From: Promethearchaeota archaeon
Lineage (GTDB): Archaea; Asgardarchaeota; Lokiarchaeia; Sigynarchaeales; SOKP01
Reading direction: 5' to 3'
Length of the DNA stretch: 5,193 bases
NCBI GenBank assembly: GCA_016839425.1
Contig: JAEOUI010000269.1
Location: forward strand, 1-5,193
The notes beneath the pieces are model-generated. The model was not told where the DNA came from. It made no database searches and worked only from the letters and a program-made list of their open reading frames with translations. Shown in pieces: positions 1 to 4,647 of this stretch (position 1 is its first letter; each line of letters starts with the position of its first letter). Position numbers and translations under genes: made by a program.

Positions 1-718
1 ATCCCGATAGGCTTGAAACTGATTCAGATGGTCTTGTTATTCTAAAATCTCGCGCTTCTCCCGAGTCTCGTATTATGGCCACTACTGTAAATCGTTCCCA
101 AGATCCCGTATAATCAGGATCGTATTCTTCCATTTCCTCCGCACCGTATGGTAAAATCCAAATGCTATCGTTTACTTCAAACTCCTTACCTAACTTAATT
201 TTAAGCGAATACGATATAACTACAACTTTATTTCCTGTAATTGGATGTGAATAATCAAGTAGCTCTTCAACTGTGTTGCCATTTTTTAAAGAATCCACTA
301 CAAAAGGTTGTCCCCCTAATGCTTTTTCGTTTTTATCGTTAATATCAATTCCATTTATTCCCGTTTCAGTGCTATTATAAAATTCAGTACCACTATCAGT
401 TGTGCTAACCTTTACATTAAAGCCTGTAATTCGATATGAAACCGTTTTGACATGTTCTAAATTAATGATTCTTCCCTGAATTTCACTTGGATTAAACCAT
501 CCATTATCACTGTTCGCAGGTTTAAATAAAATATCCGCTGAACCGTATTGTAGGTCTATCGTTTCAATCATCCACAATTGGTACGAATCAGAGACGATAT
601 TAACGCCTCCAAACAATGCAACGCTTATGGTTAGTGCTATTCCCGTTAAAATGTATCGTACTTTACGCCTTTTTATGTTACGCAAGGCAATTTTTAAAAT
701 TATACCCATTTTTTTCAT
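1..718 (-). CDS. FtsX/MacB-like ABC transporter permease, N-terminal part (runs off left edge)
   Basis: An open frame of 239 codons without a stop reads from ATG at 718-716 to the left edge, so the C-terminal part is missing. The protein begins with a short basic cytoplasmic segment containing R-N-I-K-R-R-K (residues 13-19). One hydrophobic helix follows at about residues 22-42 (RYILTGIALTISVALFGG). A long, polar, non-membrane segment then runs to residue 239. This order is typical of FtsX-family permeases with a MacB-like extracytoplasmic core domain, in which the remaining membrane helices come after that domain and would lie outside the window. Such proteins pair with a separate ATPase in export, lipoprotein handling or mechanotransmission; neither partner nor substrate is visible here. 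ATG at 709 (codon 4) is an alternative start. Neither start has a clear Shine-Dalgarno, which suggests a leaderless or short-leader mRNA. The gene is transcribed away from the dehydrogenase genes and need not be functionally linked to them. Confidence 0.75.
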   Translation of the reverse strand, partial: MKKMGIILKIALRNIKRRKVRYILTGIALTISVALFGGVNIVSDSYQLWMIETIDLQYGSADILFKPANSDNGWFNPSEIQGRIINLEHVKTVSYRITGFNVKVSTTDSGTEFYNSTETGINGIDINDKNEKALGGQPFVVDSLKNGNTVEELLDYSHPITGNKVVVISYSLKIKLGKEFEVNDSIWILPYGAEEMEEYDPDYTGSWERFTVVAIIRDSGEARDFRITRPSESVSSLSG

Positions 719-727
719 CATTAAATT

Positions 728-811
728 TTGTCTAAATAAAAACTTGTCTAATCGTATTTTATACTATCTATAGACCAATTTTTAATGGTTATAATGGTCT
801 AATTTGTAGAC
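728..811. promoter_or_regulatory. Cluster of five GTCTA/TAGAC boxes, probable operator region
   Basis: The 5-mer GTCTA occurs at 730-734, 746-750 and 797-801, and its complement TAGAC at 771-775 and 807-811. The first two sit in identical 8-mers, TTGTCTAA at 728-735 and 744-751. The sites at 771-777 and 795-801 form a 7-bp inverted repeat (TAGACCA/TGGTCTA) with a 17-bp spacer. Those at 797-801 and 807-811 form GTCTA-N5-TAGAC. The cluster brackets the likely TATA box of the permease gene at 754-765, where a repressor could block transcription. No regulator gene is visible in the window, so its identity is unknown. Confidence 0.5.
754..765 (-). promoter_or_regulatory. TATA-like box for the permease gene
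   Basis: Read on the minus strand this is AGTATAAAATAC, a good archaeal TATA-like sequence. Initiation about 25 bp downstream would fall near 733, leaving a leader of about 15 nt before the ATG at 718. That fits the lack of a Shine-Dalgarno. A competing minus-strand box, TTTATATAA, lies at 820-812. Confidence 0.4.
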
Positions 812-945
812 TTATATAAATGTATGTGGGTAAAAAATTAAGTCCTAAATTATGTGTTAAAAAATAAAAAAAGTTAATAATTCGAGTATTAAATTAATCA
901 AATAATTAAAAGTTATATAAAAAATCAAAATATTCTCAAATTTGG

Positions 946-974
946 ATTATCAAATAAAATATAATTTTGATAAT
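946..974. promoter_or_regulatory. 9-bp inverted repeat upstream of first dehydrogenase
   Basis: ATTATCAAA (946-954) and TTTGATAAT (966-974) are perfect inverted arms around an 11-bp AT-only spacer. The dyad ends 20 bp before the TATA-like box at 994-1003, a position suited to a dimeric transcription factor. The surrounding DNA is so AT-rich that a chance dyad is possible, although each arm contains one C/G position that matches. Confidence 0.35.
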
Positions 975-993
975 TTTTATTATTTTTAAAGTC

Positions 994-1003
994 TTTTATA
1001 AAG
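994..1003 (+). promoter_or_regulatory. TATA-like box for first acyl-CoA dehydrogenase
   Basis: TTTTATAAAG lies 28 bp before the GTG start. With usual archaeal spacing, initiation would fall near 1024-1029 and the mRNA would be almost leaderless, leaving the GG-rich site at 1012-1022 mostly outside it. If that ribosome site is used, the real promoter is further upstream, for example the TTATATAA at 913-920. The 11-mer TTATAAAGTGA (996-1006) is repeated exactly upstream of the second dehydrogenase. Confidence 0.4.
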
Positions 1004-1011
1004 TGAATTAC

Positions 1012-1022
1012 AAGGAAAAAGG
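1012..1022 (+). promoter_or_regulatory. Weak ribosome binding site before GTG start
   Basis: AAGGAAAAAGG holds two short purine matches to a Shine-Dalgarno. The second (AAAGG, ending at 1022) lies 9 nt before GTG at 1032, a usable distance. An in-frame TAA at 1026-1028 rules out any longer reading frame, so this GTG is the most upstream possible start. Confidence 0.45.
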
Positions 1023-1031
1023 TTATAACTC

Positions 1032-2180
1032 GTGAATTTTGAACTAACAGAGAAGCAAAAACTAGTAAGAAGCAGCGTGAGGTCCTTTTCTGAGGACATT
1101 CTCGGTCCAATAGCCTCAAATGTCGATAGAGACGCAATATTCTCTTGGGAAGCAGCAAAAGAGCTTTCAAAAATTAACGCCTGGGGAATTCAATTACCAG
1201 AAAAATATGGTGGGGCTGACCTCGATTCCATCAGTTATGCCATAACCATCGAAGAGATTTCGCGAATATGCGGAGCGACGGGACTGGGCTTGACTGTACA
1301 CAACTCTGTTGGGGCATATCCTATCTTGAAATGGGGCACGGAAGACCAAAAAGAACGGTTTCTATACGATATTGCCACAGGAAAGAAAATAACTGGGTTC
1401 ACATGGACGGAACCAAACGCGGGTTCTGACGCAGGTGGGATCGAATGCATGGCAATTGAAGATGGAAACGATTATATTTTGAACGGATCAAAAATATTCG
1501 TTACAAATGGAGGAGTCGCTTCAGTATTACTCGTTGGAACTAAATATAAAAAAAAAAACGGCGAGACGGGAATGGCTGCGATACTTGTCGAAAAAGACAT
1601 GAAAGGATACGAAATCGGAAAGAAAGAAGATAAATTGGGTGTCAGGAGCAACTTAACGACTAGTTTATATTTTAATGATATCAGAATACCAAAAGAAAAC
1701 ATCCTTGGAAAAATATCCGATGGATTCAAGATTGCAATGCACACGCTTGATGTTGGACGAATCGGAATTGCCGCCCAGGCAGTAGGAATTGCTCAAGCTG
1801 CTCTTGAACACGCCGTGGATTACGCAAAGGGGAGAGTCCAATTTAAGAAACCAATATCTTCGTTCCAAGGTGTATCATTTAAACTAGCCGAAATGGCAAC
1901 TAATGTGGATGCTGCCAGACTTTTAGTATATCGAGCGGCTTATGCAAAAGACACAAAGGAACGTTTTTCCAAGGAATCAGCCATGTGCAAGTATTTCGCT
2001 GGTGATATTGCCAAACAAGTGACCCTCGATGCTCTTCAAATTCACGGTGGTTACGGCTATATGAAGGACCTACCCGTCGAACGATATGTTCGTGACGCCA
2101 TAGTAACTTCCATTTATGAAGGCACGAGCGAGATCATGAAACTCATCATATCACAACAAATTCTTAAAGGCAATCTTTAA
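1032..2180 (+). CDS. Acyl-CoA dehydrogenase, short-chain (butyryl-CoA dehydrogenase-like) type, paralogue 1
   Basis: A complete FAD-dependent acyl-CoA dehydrogenase of 382 aa, the usual family length. Family reaction: alpha,beta-oxidation of an acyl-CoA to the trans-2-enoyl-CoA, with electrons passed to ETF. Visible motifs: T-E-P-N-A-G-S-D (126-133) and F-V-T-N-G (156-160) of the flavin-binding middle domain; R268 in RVQFKKPI, the segment that contacts FAD of the partner subunit; QIHGGYGY (336-343); and YEGTSEI with the expected catalytic base E363. The helix position used as base in isovaleryl- and long-chain-type enzymes is glycine here (LDVGRIGIAAQ, G242), as in short-chain enzymes. GTG is chosen as start because a stop lies in frame just upstream and the N-terminus NFE aligns with its sister. 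Oddities: the usual G-S-D/S-T after K-x-G-x-R is S-N-L-T (206-209), W125 precedes TEP where L is usual, and the residue after RDA is I356, not K/R. Substrate is not determinable. It is separated from the ETF genes by the second paralogue and a 387-bp gap, so it is probably transcribed on its own. Confidence 0.93.
   Translation: MNFELTEKQKLVRSSVRSFSEDILGPIASNVDRDAIFSWEAAKELSKINAWGIQLPEKYGGADLDSISYAITIEEISRICGATGLGLTVHNSVGAYPILKWGTEDQKERFLYDIATGKKITGFTWTEPNAGSDAGGIECMAIEDGNDYILNGSKIFVTNGGVASVLLVGTKYKKKNGETGMAAILVEKDMKGYEIGKKEDKLGVRSNLTTSLYFNDIRIPKENILGKISDGFKIAMHTLDVGRIGIAAQAVGIAQAALEHAVDYAKGRVQFKKPISSFQGVSFKLAEMATNVDAARLLVYRAAYAKDTKERFSKESAMCKYFAGDIAKQVTLDALQIHGGYGYMKDLPVERYVRDAIVTSIYEGTSEIMKLIISQQILKGNL
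1548..1558 (+). repeat. Run of 11 adenines inside the first dehydrogenase
   Basis: Eleven consecutive A residues encode K173-K175 and the first two bases of the N176 codon. The frame is intact through the run: the protein aligns to its sister without gaps on both sides. Such a tract can cause polymerase slippage or a sequencing-length error. The sister gene has no equivalent run. Confidence 0.85.
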
Positions 2181-2193
2181 GTATAAAAGTAGT

Positions 2194-2209
2194 TCTATTT
2201 TTATTTTTT
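2194..2209 (+). terminator. Poly-T transcription terminator after first dehydrogenase
   Basis: TCTATTTTTATTTTTT begins 14 bp after the TAA stop. Archaeal RNA polymerase commonly terminates at such T-rich tracts without needing a hairpin, and none is seen directly before it. The whole region is AT-rich, so the call rests on the T runs and position only. Confidence 0.45.
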
Positions 2210-2350
2210 AAAATAAACATTCATTTTGTAATTTTGATCTTTCAATTTCAAAATCTTTTATGAAATGATCGAATTTCGTACTTTTCAACTCGCATTTAGC
2301 CGTTTTAGAAAAATTTTTAAAATAGGATGCTTATTGTTTTATTATAATGG

Positions 2351-2426
2351 TTATTAATAATAATACTTATAAAACACTATCATCATCGGTACTATTAATT
2401 GATGTAGTAGTAGTATTATTATTATA
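2351..2426 (+). repeat. Triplet-repeat stretch forming a 13-bp inverted repeat
   Basis: Short runs of AAT, ATC, GTA and ATT triplets fill this segment. TAATAATAATACT (2355-2367) and AGTATTATTATTA (2412-2424) are perfect inverted arms around 44 bases. Inside, CATC (2384-2387) can pair with GATG (2401-2404). The arms flank one TATA-like box (2366-2375) and run into another (2422-2429). It may be low-complexity drift or a cruciform or RNA hairpin; function unknown. Confidence 0.5.
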
Positions 2427-2432
2427 AAGTGA
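2422..2432 (+). promoter_or_regulatory. TATA-like box for the acd2-etfB-etfA operon
   Basis: TTATAAAGTGA is identical to 996-1006 upstream of the first dehydrogenase, supporting a shared promoter element. Initiation about 25 bp downstream would fall near 2450 and give a leader of roughly 120 nt. The alternative box at 2366-2375 would place the start near 2396 and put the whole 2430-2508 structure in the RNA. Confidence 0.4.
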
Positions 2433-2508
2433 GAAAGCTCATCCAAGACTCTTTCTGGTTTGAATGGATTTGCTTTCTCAGAGCGAAGAAATAAATAATT
2501 AGAAAGAG
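2430..2508 (+). promoter_or_regulatory. Inverted repeats, possible structured leader or operator
   Basis: TGAGAAAGC (2430-2438) pairs with GCTTTCTCA (2472-2480). After a 2x2 internal loop, ATCCA (2441-2445) pairs with TGGAT (2465-2469). The apical loop contains CTCTTTCT (2449-2456), which is complementary to AGAAAGAG (2501-2508). A stem whose loop pairs downstream is the layout of a pseudoknot. I do not recognise a known riboswitch. If transcription starts near 2450 the left arm is not transcribed, and the 9-bp repeat would be a DNA operator instead. Confidence 0.35.
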
Positions 2509-2550
2509 CCATTGATATTGTTTTCCTGCTTGATTATTATGATAGAATGA

Positions 2551-2559
2551 AAAGGAGAT
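2551..2559 (+). promoter_or_regulatory. Ribosome binding site that fixes the acd2 start
   Basis: AAAGGAGAT is a strong Shine-Dalgarno with GGAG at 2554-2557, 10 nt before ATG at 2568. It lies inside the reading frame that would begin at the earlier ATG at 2547, which itself has no such site. The start is therefore placed at 2568. Confidence 0.8.
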
Positions 2560-2567
2560 ATTTACAA

Positions 2568-3809
2568 ATGGCAGCAACCAAGGAAATCAAGAGAAATTTT
2601 AGTCGAAGGTCGATCGGGATAAGTTCGAATCGTATGGGCGATTTTGCTTATTCACCAAGTTTAAATTTTGAATATAACGAACAACTTAAATTATTAAAAA
2701 AAAGTATAAGGACTTTTGCTGAGAGCGTACTTGGACCGATCGCTAAAATTATCGACGAAGAAGCTCGTTTTAGTTGGGAAACCGCAGCAGAACTTTCAAA
2801 AATAAACGCTTGGGGAATACAAATTCCCGAACAATATGGTGGTGCTGAATTGGATACGATTAGTTATGCAATTACTATTGAAGAAATTTCTCGAATTTGT
2901 GCTTCTACTGGTCTTAATGTAAGCGCTCACAATTCCTTGGGAGCGTATCCGATTTTCAAGTGGGGTACGGAAAAACAGAAAGAACGATACCTTCCCGATA
3001 TATCTAGCGGTAAAAAGATATGCGCTTTCGCATTAACGGAACCCAACGCTGGTTCTGATGCGGGAGGAATAAATTCTCTTGCCGTTCAAGATGGCGAAGG
3101 GTTTATATTGAATGGTTCAAAAATATTTATAACGAATGGTGGAATTGCATCGACACTCTTGGCAATTTCGAAATGTAAAATGGAGAACGGAGAAAAGGGC
3201 ACGACCGCCTTCATTCTCGACAGCGACATGGATGGATACGAAGTTGGTAAAAAAGAAGACAAGATGGGAATGAGGGGTTCGGACACATCGAGCATTTACT
3301 TCAACGAAATATATGTGCCAAGAGACAATATGCTCGGAAGCCATTCAGATGGGTTTAAAATAGCCTTAAACGCTTTGGATTACGGGCGGATTGGCATAGC
3401 AGCACAATCATTAGGAATTGCGCAAGCAGCTTACGAGCATTCTGTTGAATACGCTAAAACAAGGTGTCAATTTAAAAAACCCATATCAAGTTTTCAAGCA
3501 ATATCGTTCAAACTAGCGGAGATGAACACAAAAATCGAGACCACCAGATTGCTAATTCAGAAGACGGCTTTTATGAGAGACAAGGGAATGAATTTTTCGA
3601 AAGAAGCTGCAATGAGCAAGTATATGGCAAGTAAGGTTGCTCGAGAGGTTGCCGAAGAAGCGATTCAGATTCACGGAGGATACGGCTATATGAAAGATCT
3701 GCCTCTCGAGCGGTATTATCGAGACGCAAAAGCGTGCGAAATCTACGAAGGAACGAGCGAGATCATGAAATCGATAATCTCCCAGCACATTCTAAGAGGA
3801 AACCCGTAA
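2568..3809 (+). CDS. Acyl-CoA dehydrogenase, short-chain (butyryl-CoA dehydrogenase-like) type, paralogue 2, in operon with etfBA
   Basis: A complete acyl-CoA dehydrogenase of 413 aa. Motifs (numbered from ATG 2568): FALTEPNAGSD (154-164); FITNG (188-192) near the flavin; K-M-G-M-R-G-S-D-T (232-240); LDYGRIGIAAQ (270-280), with glycine at the alternative base position; R299 in RCQFKKPI; QIHGGYGY (367-374); and YEGTSEI with the catalytic base E394. These are the family-standard residues, more so than in paralogue 1. From its NFE motif it aligns without gaps over 381 residues to the first enzyme, about 65% identical by hand count. It has about 31 more N-terminal residues, rich in K, R and S, absent from the sister; internal ATG at 2634 could shorten this but lacks a ribosome site. 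The start at 2568 is set by AAAGGAGAT. Its stop abuts the etfB start, so its electrons very likely go to this EtfAB, as in bcd-etfBA clusters. Exact acyl chain and direction are unknown. Confidence 0.94.
   Translation: MAATKEIKRNFSRRSIGISSNRMGDFAYSPSLNFEYNEQLKLLKKSIRTFAESVLGPIAKIIDEEARFSWETAAELSKINAWGIQIPEQYGGAELDTISYAITIEEISRICASTGLNVSAHNSLGAYPIFKWGTEKQKERYLPDISSGKKICAFALTEPNAGSDAGGINSLAVQDGEGFILNGSKIFITNGGIASTLLAISKCKMENGEKGTTAFILDSDMDGYEVGKKEDKMGMRGSDTSSIYFNEIYVPRDNMLGSHSDGFKIALNALDYGRIGIAAQSLGIAQAAYEHSVEYAKTRCQFKKPISSFQAISFKLAEMNTKIETTRLLIQKTAFMRDKGMNFSKEAAMSKYMASKVAREVAEEAIQIHGGYGYMKDLPLERYYRDAKACEIYEGTSEIMKSIISQHILRGNP
3796..3800 (+). promoter_or_regulatory. Ribosome binding site of etfB inside acd2
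   Basis: GAGGA lies in the last codons of the second dehydrogenase, 9 nt before the etfB ATG at 3810. Together with the directly abutting stop and start codons (TAA then ATG) it points to translational coupling. Confidence 0.65.
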
Positions 3810-4643
3810 ATGGTAAATATATATGTATTGATAAAACAAGTACCTGAAACTCACGATTTACAAATAAATCGTGCAACAGGAACGATAATTAGGGACGGAA
3901 TAGAGAATATAATTAATCAAGACGATTTGTATGGATTGGAATTAGGCCTTAGTCTAAGAGAAAAATACGGTGGTAACGTCACGGCAATGACGATGGGCCC
4001 TCCACAAGCCGAATCAGCCTTGAGGGAATGCCTGGCAATGGGCGTTGACCACGCAATATTGCTGAGTGATCCCGTCTTTGCGTATTCAGACACGCTCCAG
4101 ACGACTTTAGTCTTAAAAGAAGCTTTTGATTCGCTCCAAGATTATGACATTATAATTACAGGAACTAAAACTTCAGATTCAAGCACTGGACAAGTACCCT
4201 ATCAACTATCTGAAGCCTTAGGAATACCACTCATTACCGATATTTTTTCATTAGATATTGATATTAACAAGAACATTCTAAAATGTCATCGAAATTTTGG
4301 ACACGAGAGTCAAAATATCGAAGTGGAACTTCCAATTCTTTTGAGGATTAATCGTTATTTTAACGAACCAAGACACGTATCGCTTTCGGGAATACATAAA
4401 GCATATTCGAAGGATATTGAAATCATTGATTATAGATGTTTGAAATCTCCTACCTGTATCGATGGAAAGAAAAATTCACCAACGAGAGTTATTAAGACAG
4501 AAAAGCCCGAACAACTCGTTCGTAAGAAAACTTTCATTGATGGTTCCACAAGTTCCAAGATAAAAAAAATTATCGAATTGATGACAGAGCATGGTATCGA
4601 AAGGATTTGGACGGGCTCTCATTCAAGCAAGGGAGGCGAATAA
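3810..4643 (+). CDS. etfB: Electron transfer flavoprotein, beta subunit
   Basis: A complete EtfB of 277 aa, within family range. EtfB pairs with EtfA to carry electrons from FAD of acyl-CoA dehydrogenases to a further acceptor; the beta subunit binds AMP in simple ETFs or a second FAD in bifurcating ones. Visible: the N-terminal strand and K-Q-V-P (9-12); T-G-T-I-I-R-D-G (23-30); the nucleotide-loop segment M-G-P-P-Q-A-E (62-68) followed by ALRECLAMGVDHAILLSD (70-87); S-D-T-L (93-96); the diphosphate-binding segment GTKTSDSSTGQVP (118-130); and N-E-P-R (185-188). The TGQVP form resembles the FixA/bifurcating-type beta subunits (usual D-G-D-T-G-Q-V-G-P), but here the G-D is S-S and the final glycine is missing. 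It starts on the base after the dehydrogenase stop and is followed 4 bp later by etfA. Whether the complex bifurcates electrons or simply transfers them cannot be told from this subunit alone. Confidence 0.95.
   Translation: MVNIYVLIKQVPETHDLQINRATGTIIRDGIENIINQDDLYGLELGLSLREKYGGNVTAMTMGPPQAESALRECLAMGVDHAILLSDPVFAYSDTLQTTLVLKEAFDSLQDYDIIITGTKTSDSSTGQVPYQLSEALGIPLITDIFSLDIDINKNILKCHRNFGHESQNIEVELPILLRINRYFNEPRHVSLSGIHKAYSKDIEIIDYRCLKSPTCIDGKKNSPTRVIKTEKPEQLVRKKTFIDGSTSSKIKKIIELMTEHGIERIWTGSHSSKGGE
4631..4636 (+). promoter_or_regulatory. Ribosome binding site of etfA inside etfB
   Basis: GGGAGG overlaps the Lys-Gly-Gly codons near the end of etfB, 11 nt before the etfA ATG at 4648. It is one of the strongest Shine-Dalgarno matches in the window and supports this start. 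Confidence 0.7.
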
Positions 4644-4647
4644 TCTA

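Larger units (their letters stand above)
719..1031. other. Divergent AT-rich intergenic region
   Basis: This 313-bp stretch separates the leftward permease gene from the rightward dehydrogenase gene and must hold the promoters of both. I see no convincing coding sequence in it. It contains a GTCTA-box cluster near the permease (728-811), an inverted repeat (946-974), a TATA-like box close to the dehydrogenase start (994-1003), and further TATA-like boxes at 812-820 (TTATATAAA) and 913-920 (TTATATAA). Which box drives which gene cannot be settled from sequence. The 812-820 box reads as TTTATATAA on the minus strand and could serve the permease with a longer leader. The 913-920 box could give the dehydrogenase a leader of roughly 90 nt. 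Confidence 0.7.
2181..2567 (+). other. Intergenic region between the two dehydrogenase genes
   Basis: This 387-bp gap has no recognisable gene on either strand. In order it holds a T-rich tract just after the first dehydrogenase (2194-2209), a TATA-like sequence resembling the first gene's promoter (2254-2268), a triplet-repeat segment with 13-bp inverted arms (2355-2424), a TATA-like box (2422-2429), an inverted repeat able to form a hairpin (2430-2480) and a Shine-Dalgarno at the end (2551-2559). A second TATA-like sequence, CTTATAAAAC, lies at 2366-2375. The region most likely ends one transcript and starts that of the acd2-etfB-etfA operon. Confidence 0.65.

Noticed and set aside
925..1170. 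Minus-strand 81-codon open frame over the first dehydrogenase start
   Set aside because: It overlaps the N-terminus of a clear enzyme and AT-rich spacer; its predicted residues show no family features.
1235..1868. Three minus-strand open frames inside the first dehydrogenase
   Set aside because: They are antisense shadows of a conserved coding region, without their own ribosome sites or recognisable domains.
2221..2280. Short inverted repeats of 5-6 bp (ATTTCA/TGAAAT and GAAAT/ATTTC)
   Set aside because: Too short and too AT-rich to distinguish from chance.
2351..2426. Triplet repeats as a CRISPR-like or tandem array
   Set aside because: Units are 3 bp and irregular, and there are no repeat-spacer units of CRISPR size.
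2181..2567. A missed small gene, tRNA or insertion-sequence remnant between the dehydrogenases
   Set aside because: No open frame of useful length with a ribosome site, no cloverleaf or T-loop signature, and no terminal repeats with a target duplication were seen.
2568..2660. N-terminal extension of acd2 as a signal peptide, Tat signal or organelle-type targeting sequence
   Set aside because: It has no hydrophobic core. The R-R pair lacks the Tat context and a following hydrophobic segment, and the enzyme family is cytoplasmic.
3086..3788. Three minus-strand open frames inside the second dehydrogenase
   Set aside because: Same situation: antisense to conserved enzyme sequence, two overlapping each other, none with recognisable motifs.
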